Source of the DNA: Legionella erythra
GTDB taxonomy: Bacteria; Pseudomonadota; Gammaproteobacteria; Legionellales; Legionellaceae
Direction of reading: 5' to 3'
Assembly: GCF_001467615.1 (NCBI RefSeq)
Contig: NZ_LNYA01000034.1
Span: 567,251-631,250, forward strand
DNA: 64,000 bases
The translations under genes and the position numbers were made by a program. This document shows, piece after piece, positions 38,001 through 47,022 of this stretch; position 1 is the stretch's first letter; every line of letters begins with the position of its first letter. Under the pieces are notes generated by a model, which worked only from the letters and a program-made list of their open reading frames with translations, was not told the origin of the DNA and did no database searches.

Positions 38001-38360
38001 GAATCCTGATGGAATGCCGGCTTTATCGACATAGGCAAACGAAGCGGTTTTCTTTTGTTTAAAATAGGCTTCGCTCAGCAGCTCTTTGGGTTCATCCGCT
38101 CGTTTAAATGCACTGTCAGGAAAAAGCATCTGGATATTGCCCGCACTCATATCCCCTTGCCAGTAAAACAAATGATTGGGTATGGTCTCATCCTGCCAGC
38201 GCTTAAGGTGTACATTTAATTCACTGCGTGTTCCCAAAAAGAGCGTGCGTGTGATATCGCCAACGATACTGCGTCTGTCCTTTTCCGGTTTCATAAGCAG
38301 CGAGGTACGATTAAGGTCAATAATTACATTTTTTGCCGTTCCGTGTATAAAATAAACCAT
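35067..38360 (-). CDS. 1097-residue helical-solenoid protein, candidate effector
   Basis: Very large protein with GGGGAGGA upstream of ATG 38360 and no signal peptide. Residues 1-200 are probably a beta-rich domain (FIHGTAKNVIID, then GFGFCYRADDPSLWLIAIT). From about 210 to 1000 the sequence is short amphipathic helices with hydrophobic spacing, as in HEAT-type solenoids. A hydrophobic segment at about 1041-1061 (LMMVTNLLTLIFTVGIANAY) follows NEDRHPLLRK and precedes a 35-residue tail. I recognise no enzyme motif. It overlaps the MFS gene by 4 nt. Such size and C-terminal hydrophobic segment suit a secreted Legionella protein, but a membrane-anchored partner of the transporter is equally possible. 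Confidence 0.6.
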   Translation of the reverse strand: MVYFIHGTAKNVIIDLNRTSLLMKPEKDRRSIVGDITRTLFLGTRSELNVHLKRWQDETIPNHLFYWQGDMSAGNIQMLFPDSAFKRADEPKELLSEAYFKQKKTASFAYVDKAGIPSGFGFCYRADDPSLWLIAITKNTHLPVEQREVYVLTSFNPEPYLVESGKRKVSVSSQTLFPISGTIKTHINSPRMESIACSLVTNFNKFNVQADILMLCAQYVTSESDRFEDNETLLNLLEEKPERIINNALLQKLNTVGSHLSPRQVIDCLTPESALHKVLLPLVDKQGMTPDVRERAYVILRLDRLGLLKQYEWITDDDSLLDFIKSLLNEFDDRLIAHFTTEKQVAFFRFLNRSPYKMEMARLLITQKKKPTPVVWKAVEFFHDAFLKQDDDYIQAVVFRLLLINPELTPQELLGLIKALTPSKFLAQVFNPVVLADDLGKYPFNQQLERIRAMQSYFATVLPKFEQAQALRKKSLQSDFLKSLGKRYTDGQDLNVLAICENEEQIKACQVLLELEFSTEILAFTVHNEALVAAINHLDALNLKSAIRPLLGMPLFHVILPTLFKCPFLHQRALLIFIAQKLIKIEEMDELRQRLVEEPYLASLIIALHEQKHSPSEILNISADPVKSRALHLLMTLKLSVEPSALESPIGYLVSLLYSACEHALYKEEVKDYLIDVLPGLLKNQFPAPVDKPAMIAQLSQIICDYQQVVTVAASLAINLDWLDLLKKKPRLQAMAVALREFDVDAREPGKKPRLTPLLFTEFASYFITLHDKPEDDSIRHAALALTITHSEDQSSQVTHHLPALMTKPQLAPAVLAVHGRNLPVLPLFQEDNQASRVALVTHLAKLDCRKAQHYQLAMDTSEQGYDFRKIMDNVKCFPEVLQQDATQFVVDAIIQRQRGGFFKQGQKNLLAEEKNRNYGNALAMRVLLVNRFRQLGLGNHLIDLLLEESEKGRHFFNLVTQVETRFQTIRRRLLSHAPDKQARYLEPERQYRTQLYKMIYDALCHEPRPDKDAFLQRLKHAEAPLMAIANEDRHPLLRKTLMMVTNLLTLIFTVGIANAYHYRQCGDFLFFERPATSEGINALDIELAKTIGAPAA

Positions 38361-38390
38361 CGAAAATCCTCCCCTTCAGGCTGGACGCCC

Positions 38391-38396
38391 ATTATA
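38391..38396 (-). promoter_or_regulatory. -10 element of the 1097-residue gene
   Basis: Perfect TATAAT on the minus strand, 31 nt upstream of the start codon. No good -35 lies 16-18 nt before it; that area is T-rich (terminator tract of the preceding gene). A transcription start near 38384 would give a 24-nt leader with GGGGAGGA. Confidence 0.4.
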
Positions 38397-38415
38397 CTTC
38401 ATACTTGTTCATTTA

Positions 38416-38440
38416 GAAAAAAAAACATCCCCATTGATGT
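38416..38440 (-). terminator. Probable intrinsic terminator of the M4 protease gene
   Basis: On the minus strand, ACATC-AATGGG-GATGT (38440-38425) is followed by a run of at least eight T. The stem is only 5 bp, but it sits 35 nt after the protease stop codon. Confidence 0.5.
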
Positions 38441-38474
38441 AAATTTAAGCTTTTTACCCTTCTGCTCCGTTGCC

Positions 38475-40127
38475 CTATTTAGGAGAAACCGGACAAACAA
38501 CCCCCACCTCTGCAAAAGCCTCTTTGACGGTTGCCGTGCTCCAGTGACGATCCCGTGCGGCCTGAATAACGCCACACGCTGCAAAATCGTAATAAGCAAT
38601 GGGTGACCAATAGAAGCGATTGGCATCAATCATCACCTGAAAGGCCTGCTGCACAGTCCAGCCGGGTTTATTGGCGAGACGGTAAAAGGCTTTATTGTAG
38701 ACGCCGCTGCTTAAATGCACATCCAGGTCGTCTGTATAATCCTTCACATGATCAATGGACATGCCGTCTTTGCTGGGTTCATCCATATAACGCAAAGGCG
38801 ATCCACCCAGCACGGCTTCACGGCCTATAGTCCAATCCTGACCGTCCCAATACCAGGGATAGCTCTGGCGTATATAGTCCTGCAACGCAATAGCCGCCAT
38901 ATCAGAAAATGCTTCATTAATGGCCCCCGGCTGGCCCTCATAAATCAGCGCCGAATGCAGCGTGGTAAAATTATGGGATAGCTCGTGGGCGATGACCGTT
39001 TGCGCTGGAGCGGTGAGAAACTGATGGCCATTGCCGATGATGATTTGCTGATGAGCCAGCAATTGACCATCCAGTGAAACGGTTGGAATGGCAAACGCAT
39101 TGTCCATTTCGGACAAATGCGTGTAAATTCGCAAAGGCAAATCCGCACCCAGGGGCTTGGGTTGCTGATAATTCATTTCATACATGGCTAAAGTCTGTGC
39201 GGCAAAATACATGGCATCGTTCACGGGGGAAAACGAATAATTCACCGGTCCGGTGTTCGCGTCATTGTAATTAAGATAATACGATGACGGATCGCAGGCG
39301 TAGGAAAATGCCGTTAATCCATACGTATTTTCATCCTCGGTACTGATGGGGAAGGCTTCATAACCAAGCGGCAAATTGGCCATATTAATAACGCGCAGAG
39401 AATCACTTTCGACATAACATCGTCCGTCTTTCACCTTGACTTCAAATTTTCCTAATGAGGGTAAGCCAGGCAAGGCATCACCATGTTGAAACGCCCCGGG
39501 CCGATACGGCAAGGGAAACGCGTTGCCGCCAAGTCCCTGCCCCCATTGCTCGCGGTGAACAGCATCCCATGCCTTTAAAAGTTGCCCGGTATTGGCATCC
39601 ACCAGCGTCTGGGGCGCTGACAACAGCTTGTGCGGCGTGTGGGTATAATAGGCAATGTGGTAGGCAAGATGAGCTCGCTGCTGATTATCAAGGTAAATGA
39701 CTTTTTGATGATGAAGCCACTTCACCGGTCCTTTGGCTTGCGCTAAAACCGCTTGTGTAACCTGTTGTGCTGAAATGAGTCCCTGCGTTGTTTTAATTTC
39801 TTTTTCGATGCCGTAAACATTCACACCAGTCACCCAGGGTGGCTGTTTATCCTGTTGATGAAAGACCAGTTGATAACCCCAGACCGGGAGCCCCTTATAC
39901 AGGATTTGATACCGGGCATGATGAGGAACAGCCGATTGCAAACGCAACTGATAGGGGCTATTTGACATGCCTTTAAGCGGCATCAGGATGGCGGGTTTCT
40001 GCAGGGGAATACGTTGGTATTGCTGCAAAAGACGGCTGCTTTCACCCCACAACAGATTTTCTGAAGCAGCATAAGCCAGGTTTGCCAGGCATCCCAGAGA
40101 GACAAAAAAAAGCATTCTGATTTTCAT
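38475..40127 (-). CDS. Secreted M4 (thermolysin-like) zinc metalloprotease
   Basis: 550-residue protein with signal peptide (about 1-20, ending AYAA), a FTP/PepSY-type propeptide (to about residue 205) and a mature thermolysin domain. Zinc ligands: H381-E382-L-S-H385 in HELSHNFT and Glu405 in GAINEAFSD; the catalytic His471 lies in DVHLSSGVYNKAFYRLA. This is the architecture of Legionella ProA/Msp, exported by type II secretion, though whether this copy is ProA itself or a paralogue is undecided. Probably monocistronic, with an intrinsic terminator downstream; divergent from the spermidine synthase-like gene. Confidence 0.9.
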   Translation of the reverse strand: MKIRMLFFVSLGCLANLAYAASENLLWGESSRLLQQYQRIPLQKPAILMPLKGMSNSPYQLRLQSAVPHHARYQILYKGLPVWGYQLVFHQQDKQPPWVTGVNVYGIEKEIKTTQGLISAQQVTQAVLAQAKGPVKWLHHQKVIYLDNQQRAHLAYHIAYYTHTPHKLLSAPQTLVDANTGQLLKAWDAVHREQWGQGLGGNAFPLPYRPGAFQHGDALPGLPSLGKFEVKVKDGRCYVESDSLRVINMANLPLGYEAFPISTEDENTYGLTAFSYACDPSSYYLNYNDANTGPVNYSFSPVNDAMYFAAQTLAMYEMNYQQPKPLGADLPLRIYTHLSEMDNAFAIPTVSLDGQLLAHQQIIIGNGHQFLTAPAQTVIAHELSHNFTTLHSALIYEGQPGAINEAFSDMAAIALQDYIRQSYPWYWDGQDWTIGREAVLGGSPLRYMDEPSKDGMSIDHVKDYTDDLDVHLSSGVYNKAFYRLANKPGWTVQQAFQVMIDANRFYWSPIAYYDFAACGVIQAARDRHWSTATVKEAFAEVGVVCPVSPK

Positions 40128-40282
40128 ACATCGTCCTGATTGATACGCAAATGGTCAAACCGACCCATCTTTTCAGCGCTCAATTTACCAGTATTTTCGG
40201 TGAAAGGCGAAGGGACGTCTTACGCATGCTTTCTGCTTGATATTTCAGTATACTCTTAACATTTTCCCCTTAAACCCAGACC

Positions 40283-41644
40283 ATGCTTCATACTTTACTG
40301 GCCATTCTTTTACTCGAAGGATTTGTCACGATTTCCGTAGAAATTTTAACGATACGGCAACTGTTGCCTTTCTTCGGCGGCAGCGTGGTTATTACCAGCA
40401 TTATCATTGGGGTTTTCCTGTTATTTCTCGCCCTGGGGTATTGGCGCGGCGGTATGCATCCCAACGATTTTTATAAAAAATTGAGCCGCAATTTCATGGT
40501 TAGCTTCATTTGGATAGGGATAGGGCTGAATTACAGCTTCATCGGCAGCTTTTTCCATTGGACTATCAACCAGCTGTCCTTACCCTTTTTAGCGAGCCTG
40601 ACGCTATACCTGCTGCTCATTTTAGCACCCGTTGTCTTCTGGCTTGGACAAACCATTCCATTAACAACCAATTTGTTCAATCAGGAGCAACGTGTCAGCC
40701 GCATCAGTGGCAAAGCTTTGTTTTTAAGTACCCTGGGGTCTTTTTCAGGGGCGCTCGTTACTTCCCTGCTGCTTTTTCAGTTTGCTGGCGTAGCCTGGAC
40801 GGTGGTGGTGAATTGTGCGCTTCTTTTTTTACTGATTATTTTGCTAAAGCCCCAAAGCGGCCTATCCTTGTCCACGTTGATTGTTCTTGGCTTGATTTTG
40901 TATTTTATCAAATTATTGAACGTCAATTATGAAAAGCAATTTTTTAAATTAACCAACAATTACGGTAATTATGAAATCATTACGACTCAACAGGCGCGCC
41001 TGCTGAGAATTAATTTATCCGGCAGTTCAATGATTACCCATAAAAAAGAGGGCTTTGCCTACATTGAATTTATCCGTCATTTTTTATTTAACCAGCTCCA
41101 TTTGCAACATAAAAAAATATTGGTGATCGGAGCCGGCGGTTTTTCTCTGACAGCGGCGGGAGCTAAAACGAATGACGTGACCTATGTCGACATTGATCCA
41201 CAAATTAAGGACCTGGCTGAGCAGCATTTTCTGGAAAGTAAAATCAATGGCCGTTTTATTGGTCAGGATGCCCGGCGGTACCTCCATGAGACGCAGGAGC
41301 AATTCGATGTCATTGTGTCAGATGCTTACAGTCACCAACAAAACATCCCGGCTTCCCTGCTCACGGCGGATTATTTTGCGCAATTGTCGTCGCACCTGAA
41401 ACCATCGGGGCTTTTAGTGGTTAATATCATCGCTAATCCGTTGTTTAAAAACACATTCAGCAAACGGGTCCATAATACGATTTTAAGCATTTTCCCTTTT
41501 TGCAATATCATTCCCCTTGATTGGAGTACCCTAAGCAATGTAATTTACATTTGCCCCATGCAGACTCAGGAGAGGGTGATATACAGCGATAATCTAACCG
41601 GCTCCACCTTTGATTTTTACCGGCAGTTGCAATCCAGTCAATGA
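40283..41644 (+). CDS. Membrane-bound spermidine synthase-like protein
   Basis: 453-residue two-part protein. The first 210 residues hold about six hydrophobic helices; residues about 225-430 form a Rossmann methyltransferase-like aminopropyltransferase domain with GAGGFSLTAAG, acidic ribose-binding VDIDPQ, GQDARRYL, and VIVSDAYSHQQ (the catalytic Asp-x-Tyr region). Known relatives are 'polyamine aminopropyltransferase' fused to an MFS-like membrane part. Whether it makes polyamines or modifies another amine is unknown. A -10-like TATACT precedes it. Stands alone between divergent protease and convergent DUF4442 gene. Confidence 0.75.
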   Translation: MLHTLLAILLLEGFVTISVEILTIRQLLPFFGGSVVITSIIIGVFLLFLALGYWRGGMHPNDFYKKLSRNFMVSFIWIGIGLNYSFIGSFFHWTINQLSLPFLASLTLYLLLILAPVVFWLGQTIPLTTNLFNQEQRVSRISGKALFLSTLGSFSGALVTSLLLFQFAGVAWTVVVNCALLFLLIILLKPQSGLSLSTLIVLGLILYFIKLLNVNYEKQFFKLTNNYGNYEIITTQQARLLRINLSGSSMITHKKEGFAYIEFIRHFLFNQLHLQHKKILVIGAGGFSLTAAGAKTNDVTYVDIDPQIKDLAEQHFLESKINGRFIGQDARRYLHETQEQFDVIVSDAYSHQQNIPASLLTADYFAQLSSHLKPSGLLVVNIIANPLFKNTFSKRVHNTILSIFPFCNIIPLDWSTLSNVIYICPMQTQERVIYSDNLTGSTFDFYRQLQSSQ

Positions 41645-41686
41645 GTTAACCCGTGGGCAATTGAGAATGCCAAGCCGCTATACCGC

Positions 41687-42184
41687 CTAATCACTCGATT
41701 CAGGGTCTTGCGATTTCGCGTGATTAGGGGAGGTTGTTTTTTCCCGCCGAACATATAACGTCTTCTTCACGGTGGCGATAACTTGCTTCCGCTCATCGAC
41801 AATGGCGACTTCAAACGTAGGATAAACCTTCTCATCGCGTATGGCCGCTTCACGGATGTCAGCGACTTGCTCATCGCTTAACCTGAATTCCGCATAAACC
41901 CGGCTTTTACCGGGGCGAAGATAATTAATTTCACTGAGCTTGTCCCAAGCCACATAGCCCTTCCCCAGCCGTTTAATCAACATCAGGACAAAAAAGGGAT
42001 CGGTCATGGAGAACAGGCTGCCGCCGTACTGGACACGCATGTAGTTTTTGTTATACCAGCGAAAAGCCAAGGAGACACGAGCATACGAGAAATCATCGTG
42101 AAGTTCTTCGACCTTGATGCCGGCGCCCCAAAAAGGGGGCCAGGCATTTAAAATCCAGCGCAACTGGTTTGCCGATAACTTCAT
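41687..42184 (-). CDS. DUF4442 hotdog-fold protein (putative thioesterase)
   Basis: 165-residue single-domain protein with DUF4442 features: [41 protein letters not shown], and YLRPGKSRV. Members have the hotdog fold of acyl-CoA thioesterases; activity here is not proven. ATG 42184 overlaps the parC stop as ATGA, so translation is coupled to parC. The C-terminal tail is basic and then Ser/Asp-rich. Confidence 0.75.
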   Translation of the reverse strand: MKLSANQLRWILNAWPPFWGAGIKVEELHDDFSYARVSLAFRWYNKNYMRVQYGGSLFSMTDPFFVLMLIKRLGKGYVAWDKLSEINYLRPGKSRVYAEFRLSDEQVADIREAAIRDEKVYPTFEVAIVDERKQVIATVKKTLYVRREKTTSPNHAKSQDPESSD

Positions 42185-44442
42185 GTGTTAGCCGGCTTAA
42201 GGGCCGTGATTTGCAAGGCCGTCACATTCTGTAGCCCGCGCGGCAAGCGGTTGCCGCGTCGACCCCGCTCACCCATGTAATGATTCAAATCCTCGTTTTT
42301 TAAGGTGAAATGGCGCTTGCCGGCATGCACCGTCAAGGCATCCTCAGGATGCAATACCTGGATATCCATGACAAACTCTTCACGCGTCACGACTTTGGCG
42401 GTGGGTATACTAATCATCCTGTTCCCTTTGCCGCGATTGAGTTCAGGTAATTCCGACGCTTTGAAAACGAGTAAACGGCCGACATTGGTCACACAGGCGA
42501 GGAATTGATTTTCCTTGTCCGCCAAAAGACGCGGCATCAACAGCCTGCTGCCTTCGGGCAGTTTGACGCAGGCCTTGCCATTGCGGTTTTTAACATACAA
42601 TTCACCCATGCGGGTAATGAAACCATAACCCGCATCCGAAGCGAGGACAAGCCAATCATCGGCCTCGCCGCTGGCCATTGCTTCAAACATCATCCCATCC
42701 GCCGGGTTTAACTTACTGGTAAGAGGCTCTCCCTGACCACGCGCAGAAGGCAGCGCATGGCCTGGAAGGGTATACACCTTGCCTTCGCTGTCAAAAAAGA
42801 GAATCTGCTGATTGCTGCGGGCATTAATCTGCGCTTTAAATTCATCCCCGGCTTTGTAGCTTAATTCCCGCCCTTCGACATCGTGTCCTTTGGCAGCGCG
42901 GATCCAGCCTTTTTGTGAAAGCACCGCGGTGATCGGTTCGTTGGGCAACAGATCTTCTTCTTTCAAAGCCTGTGCATCATGACGCTCCATCAACGGTGAA
43001 CGGCGCTCATCACCAAAGGCATCGCGATCGGCCATAATTTCTTTTTTAACAAGGGTCTTAAGACGCGCCTCACTGGCCAGTGTTTTTTCAAGCATATCCC
43101 GTTCGTTGCTTAACTCATCATGCTCAGCTCGCAACCGAATTTCCTCAAGCCTGGCTAAATGGCGCAATTTCATTTCAAGGATTGCCTCAGCCTGTCTCTC
43201 GCTTAAATGAAAACGCTCAATTAATGCCTGTTTCGGTTCGTCACTCTCACGGATGAGGGCAATGACCTCATCAATATTAAGAAACGCAATGATTAATCCT
43301 TCAAGCACGTGCAAACGCTCAAGGACTTTATCAAGCCGGTGCTGTAAGCGCCGTTTGACGGTTATTAAACGATAAACCAGCCACTCATTGAGCAAACTCA
43401 ATAACGGTTTTACCCGGGGCTTGCCATCCAGACCAATCATATTGAAATTGACGCGGTAGCTTCGCTCCAGCTCGGTTGTCGCAAAAAGATGGGACATCAA
43501 TCCATCCACGTCAATACGATTGGAACGGGGGATAATGACAATGCGGGTCGGGTGTTCGTGATCGGATTCATCGCGCAGATCGTCGACCATGGGTAATTTT
43601 TTTTGCTGCATTTGCGCTGCAATCTGTTCAATCACTTTCGCGCCAGATACTTGATACGGCAGGGCGGTAATGACAATATTTTGCTTTTCCATGACAAATA
43701 CGGCCCGCATTTTGATGGAGCCGGTACCGGTTTCGTACACAGTACGAATGTGATCTTTAGGCGTAATGATTTCGGCGCTGGTTGGAAAGTCAGGCCCCTG
43801 AATATAATGGCAAATGTCATCCAGGCTCGCCTTAGGGTTGTCAAGCAGATGCACACAAGCATCCGCCACTTCCTTTAAATTATGCGGCAGGATATCAGAC
43901 GACATACCCACCGCGATGCCTGTCGCGCCATTTAACAGCACATTCGGCAGGCGGGCGGGCAGCAAAGACGGCTCTTTCAGTGTACCGTCAAAATTATCCA
44001 CCCAATCCACGGTCCCCTGCTGTAACTCCGATAACAACAACTCCGCATAGGGCGATAACCGTGCTTCGGTATAGCGCATGGCTGCAAAGGACTTTGGATC
44101 GTCTGCAGAACCCCAGTTGCCCTGACCATCAACAAACGGGTAACGGTAAGAGAAGGGCTGAGCCATCAACACCATGGCCTCGTAACAGGCGGAATCCCCG
44201 TGGGGGTGGAATTTACCCAGAACATCCCCCACTGTCCGTGCGGATTTTTTATGCTTTGCTGTGGCTTTAAGGCCCAATTCCGACATCGCGTAAACAATAC
44301 GGCGCTGCACCGGTTTTAACCCATCGGCAAGATGAGGCAAGGCTCTGTCCAGAATAACGTACATGGAATAATCAAGGTACGCTTTTTCTGTAAATTCCGT
44401 AATCGGTTTGCGCTCTATGGCATCATTCATAACAGTATTCAT
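42181..44442 (-). CDS. parC: DNA topoisomerase IV subunit A
   Basis: 753-residue type IIA topoisomerase subunit that decatenates daughter chromosomes with ParE. Catalytic Tyr124 lies in MRYTEARLS; the quinolone-determining region [12 protein letters not shown] retains Ser84 and Glu88, the wild-type residues at the E. coli Ser80/Glu84 positions. A C-terminal beta-pinwheel follows from about residue 500. parE is not in the window. Start ATG 44442 (44430 possible). First of a two-gene operon with the DUF4442 gene. Confidence 0.96.
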   Translation of the reverse strand: MNTVMNDAIERKPITEFTEKAYLDYSMYVILDRALPHLADGLKPVQRRIVYAMSELGLKATAKHKKSARTVGDVLGKFHPHGDSACYEAMVLMAQPFSYRYPFVDGQGNWGSADDPKSFAAMRYTEARLSPYAELLLSELQQGTVDWVDNFDGTLKEPSLLPARLPNVLLNGATGIAVGMSSDILPHNLKEVADACVHLLDNPKASLDDICHYIQGPDFPTSAEIITPKDHIRTVYETGTGSIKMRAVFVMEKQNIVITALPYQVSGAKVIEQIAAQMQQKKLPMVDDLRDESDHEHPTRIVIIPRSNRIDVDGLMSHLFATTELERSYRVNFNMIGLDGKPRVKPLLSLLNEWLVYRLITVKRRLQHRLDKVLERLHVLEGLIIAFLNIDEVIALIRESDEPKQALIERFHLSERQAEAILEMKLRHLARLEEIRLRAEHDELSNERDMLEKTLASEARLKTLVKKEIMADRDAFGDERRSPLMERHDAQALKEEDLLPNEPITAVLSQKGWIRAAKGHDVEGRELSYKAGDEFKAQINARSNQQILFFDSEGKVYTLPGHALPSARGQGEPLTSKLNPADGMMFEAMASGEADDWLVLASDAGYGFITRMGELYVKNRNGKACVKLPEGSRLLMPRLLADKENQFLACVTNVGRLLVFKASELPELNRGKGNRMISIPTAKVVTREEFVMDIQVLHPEDALTVHAGKRHFTLKNEDLNHYMGERGRRGNRLPRGLQNVTALQITALKPANT

Positions 44443-44463
44443 CGGCTGGCCTATTCAATGTTT

Positions 44464-44493
44464 ATCGTAGTGTACTCTACCGCCAGTTGGCAA
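44464..44493 (-). promoter_or_regulatory. Possible sigma70 promoter of parC
   Basis: TTGCCA (44493-44488), 18-nt spacer, TACGAT (44469-44464) on the minus strand, about 22 nt before the start codon. Spacing and sequence are acceptable but not strong. Confidence 0.4.
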
Positions 44494-44529
44494 AGCCTAT
44501 TTTATCAAACTCTGCTGTCAGCAAGAAAC

Positions 44530-44568
44530 AAAAAAGGCCGCCGATGTGAATAACTTTTCAGCAGCCTT
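44530..44568 (-). terminator. Probable intrinsic terminator upstream of parC
   Basis: On the minus strand AAGGCTGC (44568-44561) pairs with GCGGCCTT (44541-44534) with one G-U wobble and a loop of 19 nt, followed by a T-rich run to 44530. It would end transcription from the membrane-protein gene at 44702. The rest of the 44443-44701 gap contains only the parC promoter region. Confidence 0.5.
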
Positions 44569-44701
44569 GCTTTATTTTGCATATAAAAATGCTTATCCTT
44601 TTGATTATACATGTTTTTTTATAAAAGACCGCTTGCGAATCCGTTCGATATCCTGTGGATAACCCTGTGAATTTTATCCGTATAAACCATGCAAGTGTTT
44701 G

Positions 44702-45187
44702 TTATACTTCAGTCTTTTCCTGAGTTTGGGCTTCAGGCAGAAGATACAGGCTCAAGTAGGTTAACAGTTCAAATCCACCCTGAACCATGTGATTTTCTTC
44801 CAAATCAAATTTCATCACCAGTTGGTCGGCAAGAAAAAAGGCCAGCCAGTAACACAACGATATAATAAAAGCCCAATCTGCCCTTCGCCTCCATCGCGCG
44901 TCAGGTTTGAATAAGGCCAAGGCTGCCCAGCCGAAAGCCAGGGTCGACAGTAAAGACCAGAGGATAATACCGGCAAAGGACCACTGCGGCACCCAGGCAG
45001 GCACAGGATACATTTTTAATGATTCAACCAGGAAAGGATAGTTGGCATCGGGCGCCCAAGTTTTAATTAACCACCCATTGTGCGCAAGAACCCCCACGAT
45101 GTCGGTCCAAAACGCAATGAGCCACCAGAAAAACCAGAAAAGAATAATTAGTTTTTTAAACCCTGCAACTGGATTAAGATGAGTCAT
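44702..45187 (-). CDS. Four-span membrane protein of unknown function
   Basis: 161-residue integral membrane protein with about four hydrophobic helices (near residues 11-32, 68-92, 100-125 and a shorter hydrophobic stretch near 140), Trp-rich loops (FWFFWWLIAFWTD, KTWAPDANYPFLVE) and an acidic C-terminus. ATG 45187 has a CAGGTAG site. No family recognised. Same strand as the MazG-like gene upstream (38-nt gap), so possibly cotranscribed. Confidence 0.6.
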   Translation of the reverse strand: MTHLNPVAGFKKLIILFWFFWWLIAFWTDIVGVLAHNGWLIKTWAPDANYPFLVESLKMYPVPAWVPQWSFAGIILWSLLSTLAFGWAALALFKPDARWRRRADWAFIISLCYWLAFFLADQLVMKFDLEENHMVQGGFELLTYLSLYLLPEAQTQEKTEV

Positions 45188-45224
45188 GGTTTCTACCTGA
45201 AATTACTGTTAACGCCGTTTGATT

Positions 45225-45614
45225 CTATCCTAACAAGTCTTTCGTTTCGAGTTTAGCCTGTTGCCACAATTCACCTAACAAGGCGATGGATTGCCCCTTT
45301 AAATCAACATACCCTCTCTCCCTGGCGACAGCTTTCAACGCCTCCATACGTGTTGCAAATTTAACGGATGTTTTGGCCAGGGTTTCCTGAACATCAAACC
45401 CCAGAAAAAAGCATAGGGAAATGGCGGTATGTAATAAATCACCCACCTCTTCCTGCACGCGCTGCTGTGTTTGTTGCTGACGGAGGGCCTCTCTAACTTC
45501 TTCGCATTCACTCAAGGCCTGATCAATGATCATTTCAGCATCGGGCCAGAGAAAACCAAAATCACGGGCTTCCTTTTCCACATTCAACAGGTGTTGTAAC
45601 GCGTTGTCTGTCAT
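45225..45614 (-). CDS. MazG-like nucleotide pyrophosphohydrolase
   Basis: 129-residue single-domain all-alpha NTP-PPase-type protein. The metal-binding acidic pattern is ECEEVREAL followed by EEVGDLLHTAISLC, matching the E-x-x-E...E-x-x-D motif of MazG-type enzymes that hydrolyse NTPs to NMP and pyrophosphate, often as house-cleaning. It is about half the length of E. coli MazG, so it is a one-domain form. ATG 45614 has AAGGTG upstream. Adjacent to the WipA-like phosphatase gene with only 10 nt between them, so cotranscription is likely. Confidence 0.75.
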   Translation of the reverse strand: MTDNALQHLLNVEKEARDFGFLWPDAEMIIDQALSECEEVREALRQQQTQQRVQEEVGDLLHTAISLCFFLGFDVQETLAKTSVKFATRMEALKAVARERGYVDLKGQSIALLGELWQQAKLETKDLLG

Positions 45615-45624
45615 GTGATTCACC

Positions 45625-46956
45625 TTAGTAATAAAGGGTTAAACCTGCTGGTTTAGCCTGTAGCAATGCGTTCATGTCATCGTCTTTCTTTTCAAAAAAA
45701 CCAATAATGGATTGACGTTTCTTTAGCAAAGGCTCAGGCCTGGCATGAACCACGACATAGCTCAATTGTGCCTTTTCCATTGGGATTTCAGCCAACGCCA
45801 GGGAACCATAGCGGTAACCATTCAAACACGACAATCCACCCTGGGGCAGGGTATACCAGGAATCAATCAGGTTAATCAAGCCGCCTTTTGAATTTTTTCC
45901 GAGATTATTATCCAGACTGTATCCCCAGGCCGGTGACGCCAGATCATGGCCATGAATCAGGGTTAATTTAACCGTGGTTCCAGCCTGCAATTGATCAATG
46001 TCGCGATTCCAGCACAGACGAAAAAGCGGACACTCGACCGGTATCCGTCTGGGGAGGCCATGACGATAAAAGATCTCTAAATAACACCGCTCAAACTCAA
46101 TCGCTTGTCTTAAATCAAGGCTGGCAAAGACCGCATTCACGGCATCAATGACCTTGCATAACTCATTTGCTCCCAGATGATAAAAATCAGCCTCTGCATC
46201 TTCTTCCGGCAGATTAAGCGTTGCCAGTAACGCATCCGTCATGCGCGGTTTATATTCATTATAAAACGCATGCAGCGTTTCCAGTCCCACCGGTGCGTGG
46301 GCATACAGGATAAGTTCGTTGCCATCCCCTTTGCTGTAGGAAAAAAGGGTTATAGTGGAACGATACAAACTAAACAGATGAATAAACCGATCTTCAGAAA
46401 ACAGCTTGTTATAAAGAAAAAATAAGGCTCCAAACGTGGAGCGCATCTGATGTTTGGCCACTCGGTCATAACCCACGGTCAGCGCAATGTGCGGGGAGTA
46501 CTCACCATTCAAAACCAGGCTGATAAAGGCCAGGTCGTGATTGGACAGCATGGTTTCAACCCGGATTTTGGCTATTAAAAGCCACTCATAAATCAATAAA
46601 GTATAAAGATCATTATTGCCTCGATCGCCTACTCCATCACCTAAAAATCGTAACAGGCCCACCGGACACGATTTCGCCTGCTTAAGAATGTGAATAAAAT
46701 CTGCCATGGCTTTCTCATAAGGTGCATAATCGACCGCTTCCGGATCCAATTCCTGTTCATAAATCGCCACAACGCGTTGATAATCCTCTGCCCCGCGTGC
46801 AAGGGTCATAATGCCGGTTTTTATCAAAAAGTGGACAATCTTCAAGGCATTTCCATGACCATCTCCAATAGTCACTTCATCATCTTCCCTTAAAGACAGG
46901 ATTTTGTCAGGGTGATTTTTAAGATCAACATCCACGTCAATAAATTTGAGTGCCAT
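45625..46956 (-). CDS. WipA-like PPP-family phosphatase, candidate Dot/Icm effector
   Basis: 443-residue protein with a full PPP metallophosphatase signature: GDGHGN (residues 31-36), FLGDGVGDRGNND (105-116), LSNHD (137-141), a His in LILYAHAPVG and another in LIHGHDLAS. The irregular spacing and long helical insertions recall the Legionella effectors WipA and WipB, the former reported as a PPP-fold tyrosine phosphatase; this match is from memory. No signal peptide. I start at ATG 46956 behind AGGAAAAGGA rather than the upstream in-frame start 47007. Divergent from thpR, and possibly cotranscribed with the MazG-like gene. Confidence 0.7.
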   Translation of the reverse strand: MALKFIDVDVDLKNHPDKILSLREDDEVTIGDGHGNALKIVHFLIKTGIMTLARGAEDYQRVVAIYEQELDPEAVDYAPYEKAMADFIHILKQAKSCPVGLLRFLGDGVGDRGNNDLYTLLIYEWLLIAKIRVETMLSNHDLAFISLVLNGEYSPHIALTVGYDRVAKHQMRSTFGALFFLYNKLFSEDRFIHLFSLYRSTITLFSYSKGDGNELILYAHAPVGLETLHAFYNEYKPRMTDALLATLNLPEEDAEADFYHLGANELCKVIDAVNAVFASLDLRQAIEFERCYLEIFYRHGLPRRIPVECPLFRLCWNRDIDQLQAGTTVKLTLIHGHDLASPAWGYSLDNNLGKNSKGGLINLIDSWYTLPQGGLSCLNGYRYGSLALAEIPMEKAQLSYVVVHARPEPLLKKRQSIIGFFEKKDDDMNALLQAKPAGLTLYY

Positions 46957-47022
46957 TCCTTTTCCTATTGGTTTTTTATTGTGTGTTACACTGTCCTTAG
47001 TGATCAACTCTTTCTTTTACTT

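Noticed and set aside
26678..38360. Integrated island with defined ends at tRNA-Leu
   Set aside because: No integrase, no duplicated tRNA 3' end, and a housekeeping gene (psd) lies inside.
46912..47022. N-terminal extension of thpR
   Set aside because: Not conserved in ThpR and overlaps the start of the divergent phosphatase gene; ATG 47023 gives the normal length.
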